DNA of 64,000 nt from contig OX621234.1 of assembly GCA_951640165.1 (NCBI GenBank), forward strand, positions 9,057,001 to 9,121,000, in the 5' to 3' direction. The notes under the pieces were generated by a model. The model worked only from the letters and a program-made list of their open reading frames with translations, ran no database searches and was not told where the DNA came from. This document shows, one piece after another, positions 11,299 to 21,815 of this stretch. Position 1 is the stretch's first letter. Every line of letters starts with the position of its first letter. The DNA comes from Pseudoips prasinana (Eukaryota > Arthropoda > Insecta > Lepidoptera > Nolidae). Position numbers and translations under genes: made by a program.

Positions 11299-12187
11299 GT
11301 TTATTACCTACCACAAACATTCTCTGACTATTTACAAGCCAATAAAAACCTTTTTAATTAATTTATTTTTAAGATAAGTTAAGCGATTTGAATTGAACTT
11401 ACATAAAGCACGTTTTCGTAGTTAGCTGCCGTTTGGCAAATAAAGGCAGAGGCAATGGCAATCTTTATTACTAGACAATCTACCTAAAGACCCTCTCCGT
11501 GTTCTAGACGTCGCGGCGTCGGTTTCGACTGTACAAGCGTTATTAGTTTTCTGCAAACTACCACAAACTATTTGGATGATTTTCTTAATTGTAAATCAAA
11601 AGAAGTTTTCTTTTATGCTGGTACCTAATATGTATAAAGTATTTACATTTTCATTAAAGGCAAAATATACGGACTCAAAAATAAAATTGTTTAAGCAATT
11701 TTTTATTCCTTCAAAGCAAATAAAGATATTCCATTATATCCTAATGTTGGTTATATAACTTTTGTATTTTATTTGCAATCCAGAGATTTATATTAAACCT
11801 GTTCAAATAGAAAATGGGGTGAAGTGTATTGTGTGTTCTATAAGACTAGGATACCCTTAGGACAAAACTTTTTATTGTGACGGAATGTATTGCGTAATTT
11901 AGGATCCGCTCTTCATAAGTGTTGAAGTTTGATTTGGGAATCAACAAACTGCGTTGAAGGTCTTAGCGACTTCTTGATTAGTAAATGGTTGCTGTGACTA
12001 TTTGTTTTGAAAGATCAACTGGTGATCTCATGTCCCTTTACTAATGGGTTTGTATGTAGACCAATATTTAGTCTCGGTTACAATGCGGTAATGGACGCGA
12101 CAATCAGTGGTGTTACGTTCGGTTAAATAATATTATTAAAATTACTGTCACAGAGTCATTTGTTAATTATATCAATTAACTGCAAAC
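11299..12187. other. Unassigned intron DNA
   Basis: No supported gene or repeat structure. Confidence 0.5.
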
Positions 12188-12440
12188 TGACGGACCGGTC
12201 GGCGTGGTTAGTAGATAGTAGACCTTTCACGCCGCATCGTGAGTTCGACTCACACACGAGACAGATGTTTGTGTGCATGAACACGTCTGCTTGTCCTGAG
12301 TTTAGGTGTAAATATCTACATAAGTATGTATTTATAAAATATGAGTAGTATATATATATATATCGTATGTTAGTTATTTGGTTTCCATTGTACCAGCTTT
12401 GCTTAGTTTGGGATCAGATTGCCATATGTAAATAATGCCC
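12188..12440 (+). mobile_element. SINE E2, diverged
   Basis: Head GACGGACCGGTCGGCGTGG, B box GAGTTCGACTC, body TGTGTGCATGAACACGTCTG and tail CAGCTTTGCTTAGTTTGGG. The A-box side differs from better copies. Confidence 0.75.
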
Positions 12441-12892
12441 CAGGAACAGTCGTGAAAAGCTATAACCAAAAAAATGTCAAAAAAACTTAATAATCAAATT
12501 TTATAGTATCTGTTCCGACAGTTTTATAAATGCTATTTTTTTATTATTTGTTTATTTAAAATACAGGATAATTGTTTAGTGCACATAGCATGATTAAACC
12601 ACAAAGGTTTGTACTAACTGCTACAGGTAATCTACGCCGATACAATTCTCAGATCTCTACAGGACTTTGGCATGTACATTTCACCGATTAGTCAGAATAT
12701 TAAATTTGTTGTAAGAAGTAAGACTTGAGTCTTATCTATGTATTATATATAATTTTATCACGCAGATTGGAGGGTAGCTCATTAATTAGTCGAGGAACTA
12801 AATAGCCAGATGTGCGTTCACCGTACGTATTGTTTGCCCGGACTTTGCGAAGCCGGTTTTATGCGACGGCACGCGTGTATACAGGATGTTGA
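12441..12892. other. Unassigned intron DNA
   Basis: No supported gene or repeat structure. Confidence 0.45.
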
Positions 12893-13480
12893 ATTCTATC
12901 CTTTTAATTTCTCATAAAAAAATTGTTCTTTTAAAAATGCATATTTAAATTGTGTATGGATGGGTAATATTTTACAGTGTTTAAATAGTTGATGATCATT
13001 ATTATAGAATTGGATTTTAATTTTATTTGATACGATATTTTTAAGAATTTTTATTTGCAATTTATTAATTTGATTGAGATAAGTTTTGAATGTGAACGGG
13101 CTGAGTAGTTATGGTCGACCATAACTACTCAGCCCGTATTGAATATGCGATTCAGCTAAGGAGTTATATAACATAAGTTTTATTTTGACCGGTATCCGGT
13201 TTTTCAGTATTACAATATTGGCTAGGAACTGTCTCATTTTATTACAAACATGTTCAACATGATTACTCCAATTAAATTTATTATCAATTTCTAGACAGAG
13301 ATACCTTTGAGATGCTACAACTTCTAGACTGGGGCAGTTACATTTCCCATTATATTTACTATGCAAGCAGCTGTATGCGTGCAAGTAACTTATTTGGAAG
13401 ATTAACTTTAAGGTGCGGAGATTTTATAATTAGCAATTTGGTTTTATTCGAATTAAGTACCAAGCCAGCATCATGACATG
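12893..13480 (-). pseudogene. CR1/Jockey-type LINE RT C-terminus
   Basis: The minus strand reads GLVLNSNKTKLL (RT motif D/E area, near 13460), then YLCLEIDNKFNWSNHVEHVC, NSLAESHIQYGLSSYG and, after a palindromic break at 13096-13137, TYLNQINKLQIKILK and LFKHCKILPIHT. These are the usual blocks after the RT core of CR1/Jockey elements. Stops near 13385 and the palindrome break the frame; a 5'-truncated dead copy. Confidence 0.7.
13096..13137. repeat. 42-bp perfect palindrome in the LINE
   Basis: Centre ATGGTC|GACCAT, no spacer; the left half is the inverted copy of LINE codons for GLSSYGR, inserted between those codons and the rest of the ORF. Confidence 0.95.
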
Positions 13481-14113
13481 ACATGACAGCATATTGTATT
13501 GTATTGTTCTTTTCTATCTATTTCTAAATGCGTCACGTTAATCCCGATAATGCATACTGGTTTCTTTGCGATTAAAACATACTTGAGACGAAAGAAGCCG
13601 CTGTTAGACGTCACAACCCCAGAGATCTTTTGTTACGATTCTTACAGTGAAGAAATATTTCTTATAAATTCTAATTAAAAGCGCTCAAATAACAAAGAAA
13701 GAAAAGAAACAGTATCTTAACATTTAGTTATTGAATCAAAAAGCTTCTGTGCTTAATTAAACTTTGTACCTTCGTCTAACATTTTTATTGGAAATAATCG
13801 CTTTGAGAGAGCTAGCGACCTGCAAATGGAAGACATAAAATAAAATAAATTGCTGAAACTATATCTAATAAGAAAAATAAAACAGTGAAAAGTGGAGGCA
13901 CGCTATATGTATATTGCATACTACGAAACTAAGTGTTATAGCACGGATGAGGTGTGCTCAGCTGTGGGGTTTTGGAAATACCTCCGTCGAACCCAACATC
14001 ACAATTCTTAAAGGGCTGCCTAGTTAGTATTCATTCGCAAGTCTTTAGCCAAATTACGTAAAATATTACAATAAGAACTTTATTAATTACAACACATTCA
14101 ATTACTTATCATG
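13481..14113. other. Unassigned intron DNA
   Basis: No supported gene or repeat structure. Confidence 0.45.
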
Positions 14114-14252
14114 TACCAGCACAGCACATCAAGCTATCCCAATCTGTCAAATTTTCCCAATTGAAAGTGAACCTTATGCTTACGTGATAAAGTTGAACAT
14201 TTATAAAAGAAATTTGACAGATTGGGTTAACTGGATGTGTTGGCGTGTGTAC
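14114..14252. mobile_element. MITE-like element, copy 1
   Basis: Termini CAGCACATCAAGCTATCCC and its inverse AACTGGATGTGTTGGCG, internal AATCTGTCAAATTT/AAATTTGACAGATT, short AT-rich centre. A second copy with cleaner ends is at 16096-16197. No coding capacity. Confidence 0.65.
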
Positions 14253-14342
14253 TTTAATTTAGTAGATGCTTTAGTTTTTAATATTTTATGCATCCTATAT
14301 ATAAAAAATATTTAAAATAAAAGCATCTACTAAAATTAAAAT
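14253..14342. repeat. Stem-loop next to the MITE
   Basis: TTTAATTTAGTAGATGCTTT at 14254 is inverted at 14320-14341 with one base inserted, leaving about 45 nt in the loop. Confidence 0.75.
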
Positions 14343-14443
14343 CAATATTAGCCATTTTTATAGTAGATACACTATTATTAAAAATAAGGAAAAACATTCT
14401 TGTCTTCGATTTGTCGTAAAGTTTATATCGCGCCGAAAAACAT

Positions 14444-14745
14444 CCACACCTGGACAAAGGAACGGCCACCGTAGAGATCCTTGGTGGAGGCTCAAGGATC
14501 TCCACAATGACCGGTATTGTACTGCTCCAGCGGCTTTCCGCGACCATTGAATAACCTTCGGTCCACCTTGTAAGGGGCCTGCCAACGCTGCGACTTCCAG
14601 TTCGTGATCGACACTCGAGAACCTTTCTGCCCCAGCGGCCGACGGGACTGTGAGCTATTTGCGCCACCCACTGCCATTTCAGTTTGGCAATTATTTGGGC
14701 TATGTCGGCTATTTTGGTTCGACTGCGGATTTGGACATGTTATGT
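14444..14745 (-). pseudogene. LINE C-terminal fragment (KWQW...GRWGRKVLE type)
   Basis: The minus strand reads IAKLKWQWVAQIAHSPVGRW then GRKVLECRSRTG, GRPLTRWTEG and VAESRW, the C-terminal block of a common lepidopteran LINE ORF; related ends are at 21261, 36780, 41395, 43152, 50400, 53968 and 61809. Frame breaks near 14530. Confidence 0.7.
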
Positions 14746-15114
14746 TCGATTTCATAATTTTCACACGTTTTGAAGAGATCTAAAAATATCGTAAGTTTAC
14801 AAGCGGGATAAGCGGCGGGATCAAGCTAGTGGCAATTAATAAAAACTATTGGAGTTTTTAGAATGTACCCTTGATTTCTCATAATAACTTTTTATGAATT
14901 TAATCATTTTTTAACTTTCGGAACCTTGCGGTGCCTCACGGGACAATAGAGGGGTGAAGGGTCTTGGGAAAACTAATTGATGGAATGAATTAACTTAAAA
15001 GATTTCTTCAAGTAATACAACAACATAATTATATTATTTATTATATTATTTATAAAATATAGTTTTCTCATCAAGCTCAATATAATATCACTATACCTTT
15101 ACCAGAGACTATAA

Positions 15115-15366
15115 TCAGCTTTCTAGGAACTTCTGCAAGTCCGTTTGGTCCTCGTGTAGTTGTATTTGTTCTAGAGTTACTTTTGAAGTTGGAGACTGAC
15201 CTGAGGTCAAGCCAACTCCACCCATATACATGTCCATATCAACTTGAAAAGCAGTGGAACTTTGTTCCCTCCTCGCCTGTAGCTCTGCTAGCTGCAGTCT
15301 CTCTTTCTCATAGCTGTGTGAATTCTCTTTGGCTAGCTTATTCTGAACTTCTTCAAGAGCCACCAT
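15115..15366 (-). CDS. Hypothetical coiled-coil ORF, possibly a fragment
   Basis: 83 codons ending in TAG-type stop at 15115, with heptad-rich N-terminal text (LEEVQNKLAKEN, LQLAELQARREQ) then a glycine/serine stretch and a polar C-terminus ending LQKFLES. In-frame lysine/arginine codons precede the Met until a TGA that lies at the SINE E1 junction (15378), so the SINE may have cut off its 5' part. No family recognised; the layout resembles C-terminal coiled coils of insect Myb/SANT-like or transposon accessory proteins, but that is a guess. Could be a retroposed gene fragment. Confidence 0.35.
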   Translation of the reverse strand: MVALEEVQNKLAKENSHSYEKERLQLAELQARREQSSTAFQVDMDMYMGGVGLTSGQSPTSKVTLEQIQLHEDQTDLQKFLES

Positions 15367-15377
15367 TTTTTTCTCTT

Positions 15378-15606
15378 TTTTTTATGTCACACAGATCATC
15401 CTAGCCCCAAACTAAGCAAAGCTTGTACTATGGGTACTAGGCGACGATATAAATATATAGATAAATACTTAAATACATAGAAAACATCCATGACTTAGAA
15501 ACAAATATTCGTGCTCATCACACAAATATTTGCACTTACCGGGATTCGAACCCAGGACCACCAGCTTCGTGGGCAGGAGCACTACCAATTAGGCTACGGT
15601 GACCGT
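15378..15606 (-). mobile_element. SINE E1
   Basis: Inverted E1: tail CTAGCCCCAAACTAAGC, B box complement GGGATTCGAACCCAGG, A box complement CTACCAATTAGGCTACGG. 3' terminus shortened at TGTCACACAG. Confidence 0.88.
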
Positions 15607-16095
15607 CAAAAATGTCTTTGTACATTGTAAGGTGATATTGATGGTCCAATACAACTAGCAGATTTAATACAAGTAACAAGAATTATTGACAGTTAAATGG
15701 CGCCAACTGGTTTCGATAAACCTTAACCAATGTGATACTTTAAACTGTTGGTTGTCTTACGTTTATTTCACTACTAGGGGGCTTATGTCGTCTATCACAT
15801 TCTATCGCGTGTCTTCCAAATGACTAGTTACATAACGAGACTCTGCATACATCCATATTTCAATTGTGTTTGTGTGGCAAAGTTCAAGGACGGGGTAAGC
15901 ATAATGCATTGCAATGCGTACATTCATATTAGTTTTATGGGAAAGGATTTAATAATTACATAGTAGGCAGTTTATTTCAGTAACATCCTGAGAATTTAAT
16001 TAAATTATCCCCCAGCCTATCCAATACCAAGTAAACTAATTTAAACATCAGCCAGCAGACAAAATTTGGCAAATTTAGGCTACAGTCCTCTAGGC

Positions 16096-16197
16096 ACAGA
16101 CGCCAGCACATCAAGCAACCTTTATGCTTTGTGATAATGTTGAAAATCTATAAAAGAAATTTGCCGGATTGGGGTAGCTGGATGTGCTGGCGTCTGT
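16096..16197. mobile_element. MITE-like element, copy 2 (102 bp)
   Basis: Ends ACAGACGCCAGCACATCAAG and CTGGATGTGCTGGCGTCTGT are inverted repeats of 20+ nt with one mismatch; centre CTTTATGCTTTGTGATAATG matches copy 1 at 14114. Confidence 0.8.
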
Positions 16198-16489
16198 AAA
16201 ATTCAAATATAGAATCGTAAAATATATTTTTTTGATTATGTTGCACAAACGGCGGGATACTCGCTAATGTAATTTCTACCAGACAACCGTTGGATGAATA
16301 AAACAAAGCAAATTCTACCGTCCCGAGACAAATGCCTATCGCGCAATCTATTACATCAATGGATGCTCCGTTTAGGTACAGATTGTGGTCACGTGCAGTT
16401 GTGCAGTCGTTGTATTGAAGCTCAATAAACTCAAAGTTCCTCAATGATCCAAAGTTTGTAAACTTCTGACCGTTGACGAACTTTGACAA
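16148..16489 (-). CDS. Unidentified ORF, doubtful
   Basis: 113 codons; about the first 97 (from 16489 down to 16198) lie in less AT-rich DNA and have protein-like composition (SLRNFEFIELQYNDC, then VIDCAIGICLGTVEFALF), while the last 16 are MITE sequence. The nominal start is TTG; the open frame extends upstream into the palindrome at 16502. No family recognised. May be an exon or transposon remnant or simply chance. Confidence 0.2.
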   Translation of the reverse strand: MSKFVNGQKFTNFGSLRNFEFIELQYNDCTTARDHNLYLNGASIDVIDCAIGICLGTVEFALFYSSNGCLVEITLASIPPFVQHNQKNIFYDSIFEFYRRQHIQLPQSGKFLL

Positions 16490-16501
16490 CCGAGACCTCG
16501 T

Positions 16502-16543
16502 AAGTGCTCGAGTGCCCCTGTGTACACGGGCACTCGAGCACTT
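16502..16543. repeat. Hairpin with 16-bp perfect arms
   Basis: AAGTGCTCGAGTGCCC, 10-nt spacer CTGTGTACAC, then the exact complement. Confidence 0.95.
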
Positions 16544-17765
16544 TTAGTTCTCGGACTTCTAGACGGAATTGAAACGGCTCAAGTAGCTCGAAGTCAAACT
16601 AAAGTGTAGAAACTAATTGCCAACGTACTAACTCAAACCATAAAACAAAAACATGTTTATACTTCTTGTTCCTGGCGCTACTCGTACTTAATATTCTAGT
16701 ATATTTAGGAGCGTTTTCAACTAAATCTACTATATCTGTGGACGATTCAGGATAACTGATAAACAGTATCTAGCAAATGTGCTCTCCCTACTATTATATA
16801 CAACAGTTAAATAGTTTATTCAGAATCGTTTACTAAATCGATTTATATCATTTTTAATATAGGTAATTTTTTATTCTTTGGTCCCGGGTATAATTATTTG
16901 GTCCCGGGTATGACCTTAAACTGCCTCTATCGGGGGGCTCTAGAATCAAAGGATTCAGCAGAGGCCTACGATAGAATTGGCGAGATGGACGTCATAGCAC
17001 TGGTCTGCAATCCATCTAGAAGAAGGAAAACTCCAAAATTAAACCCGGAAACGGTCACTCCGCAGGCGCAAGTAGGATGCAATCCGGAACGCGACAGTGA
17101 CCAGCCGACGTGTCTTGCGGAAACCTCCTGCATCGTCGATGAAGTCTAGCTCGGCTGAAAAGGCAGTCCATGCTGATAAGCACAGGAAATTGGCGGATCC
17201 GGCGGGCTAGCAAGGCAACGTTGACGGCCAAGGGCAGCAGTCGAGGTCAAGGTGACTGCTGGCCAGATACTGCATCTGAACCCTCCGCCAGTCGTAGCGG
17301 TCTCCGTTCCACTGGGCCACGGGGGGTGAGGACGAGAGAGGTCATCTGTGGTCGCGCGCCCACTTATGCACTAAAAATATTCCTGCGCAAATGACTGCTT
17401 CATCAAATGGACTCCGATGTAGTTAAGTCCTGTGGCGATGGGCTGAGGTAGAGAGGCTTGATTTGATGCAGATCGGGCTTTGTCTGAGGCTTGCACATAG
17501 GCGGCTCTGGGGGTGCTCTTAGAGCATCGTGGTCGCTTTTTCTCTGCACTGGGGAGACAGAGAATTTTCGGCAGCACCCGGAGTGACAAAGCAGCCCTAT
17601 TAAGGGAGGCACTGCTTTCCTCGCTCAGCCGGGGAGAGGGCTAGAAAAGGTGCCCTAAACAAATGCTCGCCCCAACCTTCGAGGAGGGTAGTAACCGCGG
17701 CTGCCTCCGCATCTTCTAATCGCGGTCGACGCCACAAAAACATAAAAACAAATAGAACATCTGAC

Positions 17766-19027
17766 ATGACCTTCGGTGCGTGGAACGCGCGAACCCTTCT
17801 CGATCGTGATGACAGCGCCTGTCCCGAACGGAAAACCGCCATTGTTTCTCGGGAACTCCTTCGCTATAATGTCGATGTGGCTGCCCTCAGTGAAACACAT
17901 CTTGCGGAGGAGGGAGAATTGGTGGAACACGGCGGGGGATACACTTTCTTTTGGAAAGGTCTTGCTGCCTCAGAACCAAGACGGTCGGGCGTTGGATTCG
18001 CGATCAAGAATCAACTTGTAAGGCAATTACAAGAGTGTCCGGTGCACATCTCGGACCGCGTGTCCACATTGCGCCTTCACCTGGACGATAACAATTTTCT
18101 TAATGTCATCAGTGTCTACGCCCCTACGCTTGACAAATCTGATGACATCAAGGAAAAATTCTACGAAGAATTGACATGCTGCATTGAGAGAGTACGTCCA
18201 TCTGAACAGATACTTTTGCTTGGAGACTTTAACGCCAGAGTAGGTCAAGATCACGAAGCGTGGCCTAAAGTCTTGGGTAGACACGGCGTTGGCAGCATGA
18301 ACCAAAATGGTCAGCTGCTGCTCAGTTTATGTGCACAGTACCAACTAGCGGTCATGAACACCATGTTCAGACTTCCCGCCAAGTACAAAACCACGTGTAT
18401 GCACCCCAGGTCCAAGCATTGGCATCTGATAGACTATGCAATAGTGCGGCAAAAAGATATTTCCCAGGTCCTTATCACCCGTGTCATGCGTGGTGCTCAC
18501 TGCTGGACTGACCACCAGCTTGTTGTCACTAAGCTGCGCCTCCGCCTCCGACGTCCTTACAGATCCGGTAAATCTAAGCCTGCGTGTCTGAACGTGGTAA
18601 GGCTGAACGATCGTAAGACGAGAGAGAGCTATGCCGAAGCTCTAAATACCGCTGTATTGTCTACGAGCATTGGGGGTGGTGATGTGGAAAGCGCATGGCT
18701 GACCCTATCTTCTCATATCTTAGACACCGCCAAAATTGCCTTGGGTCTAAAAATCCGTCACAACGAGGATTGGTTTGATGAGAATGATGGAGTCCTGGCT
18801 AGTGCAATCGACACACACCGCAAACTCCTTAGGCAATACAGTGGTACGCACAACAGCGCAGGTGTTGCGGAGATACGGCGAAGTGACCTGGAGCTGCGTC
18901 GAAAAACGAGGGAGATAAAAGATAAGTGGTGGCAAGAGAAAGCACGTCACATGCAGTGGCTCGCTGACACAAACCAGCTCGGGGAGTTTTATTGCGAGGT
19001 GAGAAAGTTGACAGGTACGACCTCTGT
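17766..19027 (+). pseudogene. LINE apurinic-type endonuclease
   Basis: Starts MTFGAWNARTLL. The exonuclease/endonuclease/phosphatase catalytic set is complete: N7 in WNAR, E43 in SETHL, D154 and N156 in LLGDFNAR, D223 in HLIDYAIV, D249-H250 in WTDHQLV. It would nick target DNA to prime reverse transcription. After a linker ending [11 protein letters not shown] (about residue 417) the frame runs into the RT reading frame out of phase and stops at 19088, so the polyprotein is broken at about 19005-19030. Confidence 0.88.
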
Positions 19028-20812
19028 TGCAAAAGTGCCATCGAGCTGGATGAGCCCCTGTCACTTGACGAGGTTGTTCTTGCTTTAAAACAACAACAAA
19101 ATAACCGCGCGGTTGGCATTAATTTTATACCAGGAGAGCTACTTAAATATGGTGGTGAGGAATTGCATTCGGCTATATGGAAATTCTTTGTTCTTATGTG
19201 GGAGAAAGAACAGGTCCCTTCAACTTTTAAAGTTTCTCGCATTAGGGCTTTATATAAGAGCAAGGGAGATCGCTCTGACTGTGACTCCTACCGTGGTATT
19301 TCGCTTTTATCAGCCCCAGGAAAAGTTTTTGCCAGAGTACCTTTAAACCGCCTTATAAATCTTTCGGAAAAGCTCCTGCCTGAAACACAGTTTGGATTTC
19401 GACCTGAACGAGGCACCTGTGAAGCCATCTTCTCAGTGCGCCAACTCCAAGAAAAAAGCAGAGAACAGGGTCGCTCATTATATCTCTGTTTCGTAGACCT
19501 GGAGAAGGCGTTTGACAGCGTGCCTCGAGTAGCACTGTGGATGGTGTTGGAAAGATTGGGATGCACGGAGAAGTTTGTAAGACTACTTAGACTCCTGCAC
19601 GACAACATGGAGTGTTGTGTCGCTCTCAACGACGAACAGTCTCACTTCTTTCCCGTTACCTGTGGGGTGAAGCAAGGGTGCGTATTGGCGCCCACACTGT
19701 TCGCGCTGTACTTTGCAGTTGTAGTCAATGATGTCTTACAAACTTCTTCAGAAGGTGTCCGAATTCGTTTCCGCACCGATGGCAACCTTTTCAATCTTGC
19801 GAGGCTCAGGGCCCGCACAAAGGTATCACACGCTGTAGTTACCGAGATCATGTGCGCCGATGACTTATGTTTCGTAGCGGAATCCCCAGAAGGTCTGCAG
19901 AACCTTATGTCCGAATTCCACGAGTCTTGCCGAAAATTTGGTCTAAAAGTCAGCGTCAAAAAGACGGAAGTGATGTTACTAGATACTCACGGTCATGAGG
20001 CGCTGAACATAAAACTCGGGGAGGACGAGCTAAGGCAGGTCGATAAGTTTCGCTACCTGGGGAGCACTGTAACATCCAAGTGCGACCTTGATGCTGAGAT
20101 AAACAGCAGAATCAATGCTGCAGCTGCAGCATTCGGTAAACTGGATACCAAGGTCTTTCGCTCACATGACCTCAAACTGGCGACCAAGATCTCGGTCTAC
20201 ATGGCAGTCGTGCTGCCTACCATTCTATACTCTGCCGAAACGTGGACTGTTTACCGCCAGCACATCCGAATGATCGACCGCTTCCACCTCAGATGTCTAC
20301 GCAAGATCATGAACATCCGATGGTCTGATTATATACGGAACACAGAAGTGCTGCGAAGAGCCAATGTTAATGGAATTGAGGCTTATCTCATGCGGCGACA
20401 GCTTCGGTGGTGCGGACATGTGTCACGCATGGCAGAGCAGCGAGAGGCTAAGCGCATCTTCTACTCGGAACTTGAGGAGGGCAAGCGAAAGCATGGCGGA
20501 CAACTCCTCAGGTATAAAGATGTGCTTAAGCGCCACATGAAGAACTGTAGCGTAGAGCCCTCGCAATGGGAACAGCGGGCAGACAAACGGTCAGAATGGC
20601 GGACTTTAGTCCAGGCCAAAGTCGACTGTTTCGAGTCTGGAAGGCGCGCTGAGCTGGATACCAAGCGGGATGAATTGAAAGCCAGACCACCTGCGGCGAT
20701 CAATTATAATTATGACAATGGTGTGCTCACATGCCCGCAATGTGTGAGGATTTTTTCACATAAAATTGGCTACATAAGTCACATGCGAGCACACGAACGT
20801 CGGCTACAGTAG
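19028..20812 (+). pseudogene. LINE reverse transcriptase with C2H2 finger
   Basis: In a different frame from the endonuclease. Blocks in order: [39 protein letters not shown] (motif A), [13 protein letters not shown] (motif B), [12 protein letters not shown] (motif C, ADD intact with Cys in the usual aromatic position), [22 protein letters not shown], and a C-terminal finger [20 protein letters not shown] with two Cys and two His. Compared with related ORFs, roughly 50-60 codons between endonuclease and RT are missing, with a net frameshift. Otherwise open over almost 600 codons, so the element died recently by deletion. Confidence 0.88.
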
Positions 20813-20868
20813 GAGAAGAAGCGGTCGCCGTGGCCGAAATCGGCCGGGACCACATCATCATCATCACA

Positions 20869-21260
20869 ATTTTTTATACCAAATTTAATTAAAACTACGC
20901 AAAATATTGTCATATTAACCTTGTACAGTTAAAACAAATTGAAATGGTCCGTAAGTCAAAGTAATAAGACTTAAAAACGCAGTTTAATTTGTATTCATAC
21001 AAAGTCCATCATTCAATACAAAATAAAGAAAAATATACTTTATTCCAAGAAACTAATTTAGTAAATAACAATGCATATACATGTTATATTAAAAATTCAG
21101 TGTATGTATTATGATTACAACATAATATTCTAATTGGGGTGTTTGAGGGTGTGCGTTAATTACGTTACATGTTGTATATAAAAATCGAAACTACCAAGAG
21201 TTTTGCTGTACATGTGTCATAATAATAACAAAATTAGCACATTTTATAATCTCTATAACG
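20869..21260. other. Unassigned intron DNA
   Basis: AT-rich, nothing recognised. Confidence 0.5.
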
Positions 21261-21338
21261 ATGCGGGTAGCGCATAACCGGCAATTGTGGAGATCTTTGG
21301 GGGACGGCTTTGTCCAGCAGTGGGCGTCTTTTAGTTGA
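21261..21338 (+). pseudogene. LINE C-terminal tip
   Basis: Reads RVAHNRQLWRSLGDGFVQQW then ASFS and a stop, followed by TATGATGA: the shared 'LW.SL.E.FVQQW' LINE terminus with a GAT-type tail. Confidence 0.7.
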
Positions 21339-21659
21339 TATGATGAATAGCAGGCCGTAGGCAAGGATGGCAATGTTGGCAGTTTTAACTGTAGGCCTTA
21401 TCGGTTACCCTAAGAACCTTACGGAAAAATATGCGAAAACAGATTGGACACTTACGGGCGTTGTTTTAAGAGAAATACTTATTAAAGCTTTAGGTACGTG
21501 TAAGTGGTGACATCTACTAGCTGGAGGTACCTGGCATGCGTTTAATGGCCACGTAAAAGAAAATAAAAAAAGCTGTTCATCCGATCGTAACTAAACTTTA
21601 CGCCATCTCGCTTAATATGAAGATTGTCTAAACATTTTATGAAAATCGCCTCGCCATTA

Positions 21660-21790
21660 TAGTCCATAGAGTAAATAATGAAATTCATTCAGCACTTGGG
21701 TATTAACATACACTTGTACTTGTCAAGCTCACAGCAGTACATAAATATAGTCAAGTACAGTAACAAAACAATTTTGAATTAATCCGTCAG
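21660..21790 (-). repeat. Repeat I, inverted
   Basis: AATTCATTCAGCACTTGGG, ACTTGTACTTGTCAAGCTC and ATTAATCCGTCAGTGTGG are complements of the 11148 copy. It abuts the mariner at 21816. Confidence 0.75.
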
Positions 21791-21815
21791 TGTGGTTTGT
21801 GTTATCATATATATA

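Larger units (their letters stand above)
16897..20868 (+). mobile_element. EN-RT LINE, near full length, internally deleted
   Basis: GC content rises sharply from about 16897. A 5' region of about 870 nt without a recognisable ORF1 is followed by endonuclease (17766) and reverse transcriptase (to 20812) reading frames, a 3' UTR of only about 40 nt and a (CAT)n tail at 20852-20868. The endonuclease-RT order, TRINUCLEOTIDE-type tail and short UTR fit RTE-like LINEs, but the C-terminal zinc finger means the clade should be set by RT phylogeny. The motif TTTGGTCCCGGGTAT is duplicated at 16877 and 16897 at the 5' edge. No clear target duplication. Confidence 0.85.

Noticed and set aside
17371..17930. 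Several minus-strand ORFs of 70-92 codons
   Set aside because: GC-rich LINE sequence read on the wrong strand; no motifs.
18992..19027. Separate start of the LINE RT protein
   Set aside because: Non-ATG start in sequence that is out-of-frame endonuclease linker; the RT frame begins after the deletion junction.
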